Positions 15,911 to 23,611 of a stretch of DNA of 38,540 nt are shown in pieces (within the stretch, counting starts at the first letter, position 1; each line of letters starts with the position of its first letter). Source of the stretch: an uncultured Clostridia bacterium. Lineage in GTDB: Bacteria > Bacillota > Clostridia > TANB77 > CAG-465. Both the position numbers and the translations under genes were made by a program. The stretch spans positions 1-38,540 of the forward strand of contig CALXAR010000009.1 of NCBI GenBank assembly GCA_944386345.1, written 5' to 3'. The notes below the pieces were generated by a model that saw nothing but the letters and a program-made list of their open reading frames with translations, had not been told where the DNA came from and did no database searches.

Positions 15911-16222
15911 TTATATATTCTCCTTCAAATCTGTATAATATAAAATCTCTTTACCAAGAGACTTAGCATATTCAATCTCAGATTTTGTACTTTTTCCAAT
16001 ATATCCGTCTACATTTACAACAAGTATTGCATCTGATAATTTTATTTTTTCCTTATGCATTTGATCTATTATAGTAGCTTCTTCTTTTGTATATGCCTCT
16101 TTATTTTTTCTTGAAAGTTCATTAGGCATAAGCATGCAATTTCCTTTTAAAGTATAATATTCTGTAATTTTAATCATTTCTTTTTTAAATTTATAACTAC
16201 CACATACTGTTATTATTTTCAT
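15911..16222 (-). CDS. Nucleoside 2-deoxyribosyltransferase-like small protein
   Basis: The ATG at 16222 is chosen because GGAGG lies five bases upstream; a TTG four codons earlier would overlap the ribosome binding site. The 103-aa product has a Rossmann-like layout: strand and loop MKIITVCGSYKF at the N-terminus, IDQMHKEKIKLSDAILVVNVDGYIG in the middle, STKSEIEYAKSLGKEILYY at the end. The SD-A--VVN--GYIG-S---E---A---GK pattern is that of nucleoside deoxyribosyltransferase-like / DUF4406 proteins. It follows the MYG1 gene by 30 bases. The substrate is unknown. Confidence 0.6.
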   Translation of the reverse strand: MKIITVCGSYKFKKEMIKITEYYTLKGNCMLMPNELSRKNKEAYTKEEATIIDQMHKEKIKLSDAILVVNVDGYIGKSTKSEIEYAKSLGKEILYYTDLKENI

Positions 16223-16251
16223 AACTTCCTCCAAAAAAACATTACTTCTTA

Positions 16252-17190
16252 TTATTCTTTTTTATTTTTTCTTGCAATATTTGCAAGCTTTATAGCATCA
16301 TCCTTAGTTTTGGCAGTACAAATAAAGCATGCTATATGACAAAAAGCAGCTGTCTTTACACCAGTGATTTCTTGTAGTTTTTCGTCTCTAAGTCCAGCCC
16401 ACTCTTTTGGAAAATTTTTTCTATTTTCAAAACTTCCCTCTTCTTTAGGTACTGCATAAACGTTATATCCTCCTCTATTTGAAGGAAAAACAACAAATAA
16501 TATATCCTTAGCTTTTTTTAGAGTAGATTCTAGAACAAATTCTTTCCAAGGCATAAACTCATCTAAAATCATAATATTTTCTTTTGAGTTTTTTATTGCA
16601 TTTTCTACTTTAGATTTAGCTTCTAGCTTTGAGATCTCAGAGTTTATTTCATTTTCAAGAATAATTTTTGCAAAATTTACAGCCTCTATAAACTTATCAT
16701 CAGCATCATCATTTTCATTCCATCTAGGGTTAAATTGTGCAATAATATTTGCTAAATTTACATACTTATATTCTGTATCTATCTTAGGTGTAATACCATT
16801 ATCATTTGCATCAATAAATTGTATAAAGCCTTTATCAATTTGTGTTTTTAAATACTCAATATCTTCATCTTTTATTCCTAACTTTGATAAAAGCTCACTA
16901 GAATATGCATTCCAGATCAAGCCACAAGCAGCATAAGATACACCATTGGCTCTTTTTCCATTTCCTCCTACTTGATGATGATCAAATTTTCCAAGTCCGA
17001 CATCATAAATTACCACATCATCAATTTTTTCTCTCAATTCATTTACTCTTAACACTACAATATTGTCTATAATTAATGATAAAATTGCTGTAGCAAACAC
17101 TTCGTCTGCATGAAAAGTTCCACTATGTGTTATACAATTTGCTTTGTTAATATCTTTAGTTGTTTTTACACTACCAAAATTTAGTTTCAT
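16252..17190 (-). CDS. MYG1 family protein (DHH-like metal-dependent phosphoesterase)
   Basis: The 312-aa protein has the hallmarks of the MYG1/UPF0160 family: ITHSGTFHADEVFATAIL (residues about 21-38), VIYDVGLGKFDHHQVGG (about 62-78) with the DHH metal site, GVSYAACGLIW (about 83-93), and a C-terminal part with WAGLRDEKL and a Cys/His segment. Eukaryotic MYG1 is a 3'-5' RNA exonuclease; the role of bacterial members is not settled. Start at the ATG with AAAGGAAA upstream. It lies between the HU gene and the small deoxyribosyltransferase-like gene and is separated from HU by a terminator. Confidence 0.85.
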   Translation of the reverse strand: MKLNFGSVKTTKDINKANCITHSGTFHADEVFATAILSLIIDNIVVLRVNELREKIDDVVIYDVGLGKFDHHQVGGNGKRANGVSYAACGLIWNAYSSELLSKLGIKDEDIEYLKTQIDKGFIQFIDANDNGITPKIDTEYKYVNLANIIAQFNPRWNENDDADDKFIEAVNFAKIILENEINSEISKLEAKSKVENAIKNSKENIMILDEFMPWKEFVLESTLKKAKDILFVVFPSNRGGYNVYAVPKEEGSFENRKNFPKEWAGLRDEKLQEITGVKTAAFCHIACFICTAKTKDDAIKLANIARKNKKE

Positions 17191-17264
17191 ATACTACATT
17201 TCCTTTCTCTTATGATAATTATGAATATAGTATATCATTTAAAACTATCTTTGGCAACAAAAAA

Positions 17265-17289
17265 AGCTAGTACAAAATATACTAGCCTT
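17265..17289 (-). terminator. Terminator of the HU gene
   Basis: On the minus strand GGCTAGTA and TACTAGCT form an eight-base stem followed by TTTTTTT, just after the HU stop codon. Confidence 0.85.
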
Positions 17290-17294
17290 TTATA

Positions 17295-17567
17295 TTAGTT
17301 AACTTTAGCTTTTAGCTCTGTACCAGCTTTAAATGCAACTGATTTACTTGCTGGTATTTTAATAGCTTCACCAGTTCTTGGGTTTTTACCCATTCTAGCA
17401 GCTCTTTGAGAAACTCTAAAAGTTCCAAATCCAGCTACAGCAACTTTATTTCCTTTTTCAAGTTCTTCTTTAACAACTTCAAAAACTCCATTAAAAGCTC
17501 TTTCACTGTCTGCTTTTGTCATTCCAGTTTTTTCAGCTAATGCTTTTACCATTTCTGCTTTTGTCAT
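17295..17567 (-). CDS. hup: DNA-binding protein HU
   Basis: Ninety residues, the standard HU length. MTKAEMVKALAEKTGMTKAD forms the dimerising helices, VAGFGTFRV and the flexible arm RMGKNPRTGEAIKIPASKS (with the conserved Pro that inserts into DNA) follow, and FKAGTELKAKVN ends the protein. HU compacts and bends DNA. The ATG at 17567 is preferred over the GTG three codons earlier because AGGGGGTG lies seven bases upstream and the length then fits the family. It is monocistronic with a good promoter and terminator. Confidence 0.95.
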   Translation of the reverse strand: MTKAEMVKALAEKTGMTKADSERAFNGVFEVVKEELEKGNKVAVAGFGTFRVSQRAARMGKNPRTGEAIKIPASKSVAFKAGTELKAKVN

Positions 17568-17613
17568 ATATTTCACCCCCTAAAATAATAATATTCTTCA
17601 TCATTTCAAAAAG

Positions 17614-17642
17614 ATTATAGCATAATTTATATAATAACACAA
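17614..17642 (-). promoter_or_regulatory. HU gene promoter
   Basis: On the minus strand TTGTGT (17637-17642) and TATAAT (17614-17619) are 17 bases apart. The -10 is extended (TGC-TATAAT), which compensates for the moderate -35. Confidence 0.6.
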
Positions 17643-17694
17643 CAAAATTATAAGTTCAGACAATATTTTTTACCTTTATTTGGTAAATATATCA

Positions 17695-18117
17695 TTATCT
17701 TTGCCATTTCATTACATATTCATACTCATTATTTTCTTTTTCTAACATTTTTTTATATATTTTAAATCCCTCTCTTTTATAAAATTGTATGGCTCTTTTA
17801 TTTTTACAATAAACATTAAGACTTAATCTATCATATTTACCTTTACAAAAAGTAATAAGCTTCTTACCTATACCTTTAGAGCGATATTTTTCATCTACAA
17901 AGATTCCTTGAATAAATCCTTCTTCAAGTCCGATAAAGCCTACCACATTATCTTTAATTTCGTAAACATAGACCTCAGATTTTTGTATGGACTCTTTAAC
18001 AAATTCAAAATTATCATAAAAATAATTGCTATTAATAAAATTATGTGCATTAATATTAGATCTTATCCATATATCCATGATATTTATTATATCTTCTTTT
18101 TTGCTATTTCTAATCAT
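17695..18117 (-). CDS. GNAT family N-acetyltransferase
   Basis: The 140-aa product has the GNAT acetyl-CoA site GIFVDEKYRSKGIGKKLI (motif A, Q/RxxGxG/A as RSKGIG, residues about 80-97) and the C-terminal NVYCKNKRAIQFYKREGFK (about 104-122), like YjaB/RimI-type enzymes. The ATG at 18117 (MIRNSKKEDIINIMDIW) overlaps the end of the upstream acetyltransferase gene by 8 bases, with GGAGG 13 bases before it; the ORF is open further upstream but those residues are only the other gene in another frame. Substrate unknown. Operon with a second GNAT gene and ogt. Confidence 0.85.
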   Translation of the reverse strand: MIRNSKKEDIINIMDIWIRSNINAHNFINSNYFYDNFEFVKESIQKSEVYVYEIKDNVVGFIGLEEGFIQGIFVDEKYRSKGIGKKLITFCKGKYDRLSLNVYCKNKRAIQFYKREGFKIYKKMLEKENNEYEYVMKWQR

Positions 18118-18607
18118 ATATAATAATTTCCTCCATGACTCCAGGGCCCAAAATACTATTTTCAAACTCGCCAATAACTTTTCCACCCATATGAATATAA
18201 AAGTCAAGACTAGGATTTCCCTTTAAACAGTTTATACGCATTTTATTAAAGCCAATTTTATTAAGTTCCTCTCTTGCTCTTTCGAATAAAGCGCGTCCAA
18301 AGCCTTGTCCTTTAAATCCTTCCAAGATATATAAAGCTTTAATTTCTCCGTAATTTTCGTACTTTTCATCATCACATTTTCCAAAACTTACAAAGCCTAT
18401 AACTGTATTTTCTTTTTTTAAGACTATATATTCTCTTTCTGATTTAATTCTTTCTTTTATTCTAGCCTCAGAAAGAGCTATATTCTTTATTCTTTTGTCT
18501 ATAATTTTTTCATCAATAAGTCCGCTATATTGAGTCTTCCAAGTATAAACATTTACTATTGCAATACCTAGGGCATCACATTCTTTTGCCTTTTCTATAC
18601 TAAACAT
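18110..18607 (-). CDS. GNAT family N-acetyltransferase
   Basis: A 165-aa acetyltransferase. The acetyl-CoA-binding motif is IKALYILEGFKGQGFGRALF (residues about 88-107), with KGQGFG as the pyrophosphate loop, followed by MRINCLKGNPSLDFYIHMGG (motif B). The N-terminal VNVYTWKTQYSGLIDEKII is common in GNAT proteins of Bacillota. It lies 16 bases after ogt and overlaps the next GNAT gene. The acceptor substrate cannot be told from sequence. Confidence 0.87.
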   Translation of the reverse strand: MFSIEKAKECDALGIAIVNVYTWKTQYSGLIDEKIIDKRIKNIALSEARIKERIKSEREYIVLKKENTVIGFVSFGKCDDEKYENYGEIKALYILEGFKGQGFGRALFERAREELNKIGFNKMRINCLKGNPSLDFYIHMGGKVIGEFENSILGPGVMEEIIIYD

Positions 18608-18623
18608 ACACCAAAACCCTCCT

Positions 18624-19121
18624 TTAAATATTTATCCCTTCAAGTTTTAATAATTTTCTTTTTTTGTCTATTCCTCCAGCATATCCTGTTAACTCTCCAT
18701 TTGATCCTATTACTCTATGACAAGGTACTATTATAGATATAGGGTTATGTCCAACTGCATTTCCAACGGCTTGAGATGACATGCTCTTTATATTTCTTTT
18801 TTTAGCTAAAATTTTGGATATTTCACCATAAGTAATTGTTTTTCCATAAGGAATATCTACTAATATTTTCCATACACTTTTTTGAAATGGTGTTCCAATA
18901 AAAGAAATACTCAAGTCAAAATCTGGTTTAACTCCACTAAAATATATGTCAAGCCATTTTTTTGTTTCTTTAAAAATTTCTAATTCCTTCTTCTCAAACT
19001 CTTCATTTAGTGTTGATGCAAAATACTTTTGCCACTTAAACCATAACCCAATCAAACTATTCCCGTCACTTGCCATAAGCATATCTCCTAAAATAGAATT
19101 ATATTCACTTACATAAAGCAT
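18624..19121 (-). CDS. ogt: Methylated-DNA-[protein]-cysteine S-methyltransferase
   Basis: Ogt removes O6-alkyl groups from guanine by moving them to its own cysteine. The 165-aa protein has FQKSVWKILVDIPYGKTITYGEI (residues about 80-102; Tyr and helix-turn-helix of the DNA-binding domain), AVGNAVGHNPISIIVPCHRVIG (about 118-139; PCHR holds the acceptor Cys) and GYAGG near the end. The ATG follows AAGGAGAAAAGGTA. It is the first gene of a three-gene operon with two acetyltransferases. Confidence 0.93.
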   Translation of the reverse strand: MLYVSEYNSILGDMLMASDGNSLIGLWFKWQKYFASTLNEEFEKKELEIFKETKKWLDIYFSGVKPDFDLSISFIGTPFQKSVWKILVDIPYGKTITYGEISKILAKKRNIKSMSSQAVGNAVGHNPISIIVPCHRVIGSNGELTGYAGGIDKKRKLLKLEGINI

Positions 19122-19165
19122 TACCTTTTCTCCTTATTTTACACAGATTATATCATAAAGTCATA

Positions 19166-19192
19166 AAAAAAGCACTCCATTTAGGAGTACTT
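19166..19192 (-). terminator. Terminator of the EamA transporter gene
   Basis: On the minus strand AGTACTCC and GGAGTGCT pair (one G-T) around TAAAT, followed by TTTTTTT, directly after the stop codon at 19198. Confidence 0.8.
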
Positions 19193-19197
19193 ATAGT

Positions 19198-20079
19198 TTA
19201 CTCAAACGATAATATAAACATTGCTATTAAGACTACTCCAATTATTGCGTATTGTATCTTTGTTAATTTTTCCTTTAAAAATATTCTAGAAAGAAGAATT
19301 GATACAATACTGTATGTTCCTATTAACGGAGCTGCAATAGCTGGAGCTTTAGCTAAAGCAAAAACATATGTAATCTGTCCCAAAGCCTCACCTATTGACT
19401 GAAAACAGAACCACTTATTCGAAAATAAATTATATACTTTCTTTTCTCTTATACTTACATATATCCACGCTAATATGCCAACAACAAAAAATGTTAGAAA
19501 ATAACATACAGTGACTTCATTTTCAGTCATTATACTATCATTTAAATACATTGCATCTAAAAAAGAACCAATTCCATCTAATATACAATATAGCAAAGGA
19601 AAAGACAATGCTACCAGACTCTTAGTATACTTCTTATCTGCATTCTTTTGCTCATCCTTATCTACAAAAGTATAACCCAAAAGTATAATTCCTAAAACAA
19701 TACTTATAACGGCAACAATTTGAAGCGGAGTTAATATCTGATCTAGAAATATTACACAAAGAATAGAAGTAATACCACATGAAGCATTTGAAATTGGTGA
19801 AGATATAGATAACATTATGTATCTTAATCCCACATATCCAAAAATCATTGATACAATATAACATAATGAAATAGGTAAATATGAAATTATATTTGAAATA
19901 GAAACATCTGTATGTAAAACAAATATATATACTAGAGCTAGCATTCCCATTGCAAAACCTACGCAAGAAGTAATTTTCCAATGACTTAGCTTATCACTTG
20001 TATCTTTTGAGCCTATTTTACCAAATAGCTCAGTACATGCCCACGCAATTACTGTAAAAAGACAAAAAAATGTCCACAT
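19198..20079 (-). CDS. EamA / DMT superfamily transporter
   Basis: A 293-aa membrane protein with about ten hydrophobic spans in two halves, the EamA layout. It begins MWTFFCLFTVIAWACTELFGK; the second half contains YVFALAKAPAIAAPLIGTYSIVSILLSRIFLKE, a typical EamA end. Family members carry metabolites or drugs out of the cell; the substrate is unknown. The ATG at 20079 is chosen because AAGGAGGAA lies upstream; eight codons further upstream are in frame but sit before that site. It is transcribed alone from a promoter divergent from the next gene. Confidence 0.85.
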   Translation of the reverse strand: MWTFFCLFTVIAWACTELFGKIGSKDTSDKLSHWKITSCVGFAMGMLALVYIFVLHTDVSISNIISYLPISLCYIVSMIFGYVGLRYIMLSISSPISNASCGITSILCVIFLDQILTPLQIVAVISIVLGIILLGYTFVDKDEQKNADKKYTKSLVALSFPLLYCILDGIGSFLDAMYLNDSIMTENEVTVCYFLTFFVVGILAWIYVSIREKKVYNLFSNKWFCFQSIGEALGQITYVFALAKAPAIAAPLIGTYSIVSILLSRIFLKEKLTKIQYAIIGVVLIAMFILSFE

Positions 20080-20105
20080 AAAAAAATTCCTCCTTAAACA
20101 CAAAA

Positions 20106-20134
20106 ATTATAACATTAATTATCATTTTTTGCAA
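20106..20134 (-). promoter_or_regulatory. Promoter of the EamA transporter gene
   Basis: On the minus strand TTGCAA (20129-20134) and TATAAT (20106-20111) with a 17-base spacer, about 30 bases before the start codon. Confidence 0.6.
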
Positions 20135-20150
20135 ATTAATAAATATTATA

Positions 20151-20179
20151 TTTACACATATAAATTTTTGTGTTAGAAT
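20151..20179 (+). promoter_or_regulatory. Promoter of the transglutaminase-like gene
   Basis: TTTACA (20151-20156) and TAGAAT (20174-20179) are 17 bases apart; each differs from consensus at one position. It lies about 35 bases before the ATG at 20215 and is divergent from the EamA promoter. Confidence 0.6.
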
Positions 20180-20214
20180 TAATCTCCTAAATATTTATAA
20201 AGGAAGTGATACTA

Positions 20215-20703
20215 ATGATACCTTCTAAGTTTTTACGATTAATTATATCTAAAAGTCACAAATTAAAATTAGGGAATTTGGCTTGGAGCAAAGAATTTGA
20301 AGAAAAAATATTCAAGATTAAATTTATAGATGGCCATAAAGAACTAACTCTAAAGACTATATTCAAAGACGGATATAACATTGGGAATTGTCTTTTAACT
20401 TCATTCTATGTATCATCTATACTAGAAAATCCTCTAATATGTACAGGAAAAGTAGAAATACTTAAAGGAACAAAAAATAGTCCATCTGGGGATCATGTTT
20501 GGATAGAATCAGATAATAACATAATTGATACAACACTTATGATAATAATGCCCAAAACTCATCCATATGTAAAATACTATAAAAAGGACTCTGATATATC
20601 TCCACATTTTTCTCCAGAAGATATAAACTATCAAAATGATATCTATCAAAGAAAGAATAACTTTAATGAGTACTATATAAACCTGTATAAAATAAACTTC
20701 TAA
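20215..20703 (+). CDS. Small transglutaminase-like (papain-fold) protein
   Basis: The 162-aa product has no signal peptide or membrane span. Three segments fit the Cys-His-Asp triad of transglutaminase-like cysteine enzymes: GNCLLTSFYVSS (Cys near residue 62, start of a helix), SGDHVWIES (His near 97) and NNIIDTTLMI (Asp near 107). The H-[VA]-W-[IV]-E ... D-x-T spacing is that of the fold. The ATG at 20215 (MIPSKFLRL) follows AAAGGAAG at good spacing; a GTG three codons earlier is less likely. It is the only intact plus-strand gene in the middle of the window, and it has its own promoter and terminator. The substrate is unknown and could be a peptide or a toxin target. Confidence 0.55.
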   Translation: MIPSKFLRLIISKSHKLKLGNLAWSKEFEEKIFKIKFIDGHKELTLKTIFKDGYNIGNCLLTSFYVSSILENPLICTGKVEILKGTKNSPSGDHVWIESDNNIIDTTLMIIMPKTHPYVKYYKKDSDISPHFSPEDINYQNDIYQRKNNFNEYYINLYKINF

Positions 20704-20706
20704 AAA

Positions 20707-20736
20707 TACGAAGAACCTTTACATAGATTCTTCGTA
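20707..20736. terminator. Bidirectional terminator between the transglutaminase-like gene and folD
   Basis: TACGAAGAA and TTCTTCGTA form a perfect nine-base stem with ATTTTTTT on the plus side and TTTTTA on the minus side, between two convergent genes. Confidence 0.85.
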
Positions 20737-20742
20737 ATTTTT

Positions 20743-21597
20743 TTATTTTATATTGTTTTGTTCAATTGTAGCTTGTACAACATTTTCAAGCAAAGATAAA
20801 ACTGTAGTAAGTCCCACCCCACCTGGTACAGGAGTAATTTTACTACAAACTTTTAGTGAATTATCTGTATCTACATCTCCTATAATTTTTCCATTTACTC
20901 TATTGATACCAACATCTACTACTATCGCTCCTGGCTTTATCATATCTTTAGTTACAATATGTGGTTTTCCAACAGCAACAACAAGAATATCTGCTTGTCT
21001 TGTATAGATAGAAATATCCTGTGTCTTAGAATGACAAATTGTAACCGTAGCTCCTCTTTTTAAAAGTATTTGAGATATAGGTTTTCCTACAATTCTACTT
21101 CTTCCAACTATTACAGCATGTTTTCCTTCATAATCTGTGCCTATGTCATCAAGTATTGTCATAATACCTTTTGGCGTACATGGAATAAAAGTTTCTTTCT
21201 CTCCAATAAATAGTTTACCAAGTGTTAGAGGATGAAAGCCATCTACATCCTTTTTATCAGATATAGTATCTAGTATCTTGTCCATATCTAAATGCTTAAA
21301 AAGAGGTAATTGAACTAATATACCATTGACACTATTATCTTGATTTAGTTTTTCTACTATATCTACCACTTTTTCTGTAGTAACACTACTATCAAAAATA
21401 TATTCTTCTTGCTCTATTCCAAGCTCTTCACACATTTTTCTCTTTTTACCAACATAAATTTTAGATGCCTCATCTTCACTTGCTAACACTACTGCAAGTT
21501 TAGGTTGAATCCCTAACTTTTTTAGAGATTCAACTTTATCTTTTAATTCTTCTTTCTTTCTTCTTACAATATCTTTAACATTAATCTTTTCTCCCAT
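20743..21597 (-). CDS. folD: Bifunctional methylenetetrahydrofolate dehydrogenase / cyclohydrolase
   Basis: FolD interconverts 5,10-methylene-, methenyl- and 10-formyl-tetrahydrofolate. The 284-aa protein has the family length and motifs: ASKIYVGKKRKMCEELGIE (catalytic Lys near residue 53), GILVQLPLFKHLD (about 95-107), KDVDGFHPLTLGKL (about 119-132), GRSRIVGKPISQILL (NADP site, about 165-179) and PVPGGVGLTTV near the end. AGGAGAGG precedes the ATG, inside the last codons of dpaA; the two genes overlap by 17 bases, so translation is coupled. Confidence 0.96.
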   Translation of the reverse strand: MGEKINVKDIVRRKKEELKDKVESLKKLGIQPKLAVVLASEDEASKIYVGKKRKMCEELGIEQEEYIFDSSVTTEKVVDIVEKLNQDNSVNGILVQLPLFKHLDMDKILDTISDKKDVDGFHPLTLGKLFIGEKETFIPCTPKGIMTILDDIGTDYEGKHAVIVGRSRIVGKPISQILLKRGATVTICHSKTQDISIYTRQADILVVAVGKPHIVTKDMIKPGAIVVDVGINRVNGKIIGDVDTDNSLKVCSKITPVPGGVGLTTVLSLLENVVQATIEQNNIK

Positions 21598-22375
21598 TAT
21601 CGTCCTCTCCTAAAATATTCTCTAAAGTTTCTTTAATATAAAGAGCTGCTGTATATGGTGAGTCTTTTGAAGGTATTGCTAAATACCAACTAGTATTAAT
21701 TCTCTTTTGATATAAATACTCAAAATCTACTCCGCCAGGTGCAGATGCCAAATCTATAACACATACGCTTTTTTTTAATAAGTCTATTTTTTCTTTATCT
21801 AAAATAATTGATGGAACTGTATTAAAAATAATATCCATTTTAGGTAAAATACTCTTTATATCTTTCAATTCTACATCATTATATCCCATAGTTCTAATTA
21901 ATGCAATATCTCTTTTTTTCCTTGCCTCACAATATATATTAGCTCCAAACCCGCTTAAATTTCTTGCTAAACACTTACCAATTCTGCCAAATCCAAGTAT
22001 TAAAATATTGGAATTATTAAGTGTAAAATCTGTCATCTCAATTGCTTTTTTTATAGCTCCTTCACTTGTTGCTGCTGCATTTTTTATACTAAACTCCTCA
22101 TAATTCATTAAATCTATTACATCTATATTATTTTCTTTTAACTTCTCCATTACATCTTTTCTTATAGCTCCTGAAACCAAAATTTTATTTGTTCCTTTTA
22201 TACTTTCTATAAGACTATCAACATATACATTAGAGTTGTTTATAATATTACCATTTTTAGAAAAGGGAATTGGACAAATAACAACATTTGCTTCACTTAA
22301 ATCTACACTTTCATTTTGATATATCTCTCTTAAATTTTGAGTTCTTTTATCTTCACCTATAATATATACTTTCAT
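21581..22375 (-). CDS. dpaA: Dipicolinate synthase subunit A
   Basis: DpaA (SpoVFA) makes dipicolinic acid of the spore core. The 264-aa protein has a Rossmann NAD(P) site ILILGFGRIGKCLARNL (residues about 124-140), then MDIIFNTVPSIILD (about 176-189), and VIDLASAPGGVDFEYL (about 202-217), all typical of the family. It is somewhat short compared with B. subtilis (about 297 aa) because the N-terminal domain is compact. The normal partner dpaB (spoVFB, flavoprotein) is not adjacent; folD follows instead with overlapping reading frames. Its presence suggests a spore-forming host. Confidence 0.85.
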   Translation of the reverse strand: MKVYIIGEDKRTQNLREIYQNESVDLSEANVVICPIPFSKNGNIINNSNVYVDSLIESIKGTNKILVSGAIRKDVMEKLKENNIDVIDLMNYEEFSIKNAAATSEGAIKKAIEMTDFTLNNSNILILGFGRIGKCLARNLSGFGANIYCEARKKRDIALIRTMGYNDVELKDIKSILPKMDIIFNTVPSIILDKEKIDLLKKSVCVIDLASAPGGVDFEYLYQKRINTSWYLAIPSKDSPYTAALYIKETLENILGEDDNGRKD

Positions 22376-22405
22376 AATAATTCATCACCAATAAATTATA
22401 TAAAA

Positions 22406-22432
22406 AAAGAAGATAAATTATTCATCTTCTTT
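22406..22432 (-). terminator. Terminator overlapping the patatin stop codon
   Basis: On the minus strand AAAGAAGAT (coding for the last residues) and ATCTTCTTT form a perfect nine-base stem around a loop that contains the stop codon, followed by a T run. It closes the six-gene operon that starts with queA. Confidence 0.8.
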
Positions 22433-23599
22433 AATATTTTTTATTAAATAATATACTGCGCTTTCTATTCCTTTTGCTTTTTTCTCTCTTTTTGACACTA
22501 TTTTTTGAGCTCTAATAATTAAATCATCAAATGTATATATTTTATTTTTAGAGACATTTCCTTGCTCTGCTATATATTCAATTATACTAACAATTTGCTT
22601 TTTAAAAGATTTAGTATTAACTCCACATACTGCCCTGCATAATTTATTTAATGCTCTATTTAATGCAACATCAATAATATTATCACCTATTTTATATGAT
22701 GTCTTACAAAGCTTTACAAAATTTAAAGAAAAACTTGGTGTAAATAGCTCTTTTATATTTTTAAGTCTTTCCTCATCAATATTATATATTGCATATTTAT
22801 ATCCATCAAGCTTATCTATCTGTTTTATTGTATCTATATAGCCATATTTTAAAATCTTATTTAATGTCTTAGTCTCAAAGTTTAAAATAAAAGGTAATTC
22901 TTCACTAGGTACAATAATCTTTAAATTTAAGTCTTGTTTTTTAGATAGTTTATAATAATTTCTTATTCTTTTTCTTCTTTTAAATAGCTTTATTGCAATT
23001 ATATTTTTATATCCTGCTTCATAAAGCATTTCGACTGAACAATTATCATATGCTCCACCATCAAGGAAGCTTTTATTGTCTATTATTTGTCTTTTAAATA
23101 CAGGAAGATTAGATGTAGCCAGTAAATAATCTACTACTTTTCCTTGTGGAATATCCTCTATAAATAACTTTTGAGGTTTCATATTTGAAAGACAATAAGT
23201 GACTAATCCAAATCTTATATTACTATTTCTTAGTTTTTCTTCATCTATGTATTTTTCTAGCAGGCTTCTAATACTACTGGTATCAATACCTTTTTCTTTA
23301 AATGCATTAAAAAACTTTCTTGCTATCTCATTTAAAATATCAGAAGAGAATTTCATGTTAGTAATACTCTCTATAAGCTCATTATTAATATCCATTAAAT
23401 CTTGAAAAGATAGAGTCTGCCATAGCTCCTCTAGTTTATTAATATCACCTTGAGCAATAAATGCAGCATTGATTGCTCCAATAGAAGTTCCGATTATAGT
23501 ATCAAATTCTATTCCTTTTTTCTTTAAGGCTTTAATAGCTCCAACTTGATAGGCGCCTTTTGCTCCTCCACCCTCAAGCACTAAAGAATATTTTTCCAT
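22418..23599 (-). CDS. Patatin-like phospholipase
   Basis: The 393-aa protein opens with LVLEGGGAKGAYQVGAIKAL (oxyanion loop, residues about 6-25), has the nucleophile elbow IIGTSIGAINA (Ser near residue 40; G-T-S-I-G) and the catalytic Asp in DGGAYDNCSVEML (near 180). These form the Ser-Asp dyad of patatin phospholipases. The C-terminal 150 residues are helical and charged and match no domain I know. It lies 12 bases after the cardiolipin synthase gene, so it may act in membrane lipid turnover. No signal peptide is seen; it likely acts inside the cell. Confidence 0.88.
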   Translation of the reverse strand: MEKYSLVLEGGGAKGAYQVGAIKALKKKGIEFDTIIGTSIGAINAAFIAQGDINKLEELWQTLSFQDLMDINNELIESITNMKFSSDILNEIARKFFNAFKEKGIDTSSIRSLLEKYIDEEKLRNSNIRFGLVTYCLSNMKPQKLFIEDIPQGKVVDYLLATSNLPVFKRQIIDNKSFLDGGAYDNCSVEMLYEAGYKNIIAIKLFKRRKRIRNYYKLSKKQDLNLKIIVPSEELPFILNFETKTLNKILKYGYIDTIKQIDKLDGYKYAIYNIDEERLKNIKELFTPSFSLNFVKLCKTSYKIGDNIIDVALNRALNKLCRAVCGVNTKSFKKQIVSIIEYIAEQGNVSKNKIYTFDDLIIRAQKIVSKREKKAKGIESAVYYLIKNIKEDE

Positions 23600-23611
23600 A
23601 AAGCTTTCCTC

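Noticed and set aside
18118-18207. Longer N-terminus for the GNAT protein at 17695-18117
   Set aside because: The additional 30 codons only overlap the upstream acetyltransferase gene in another frame, and the family begins at MIRNSKKEDI.
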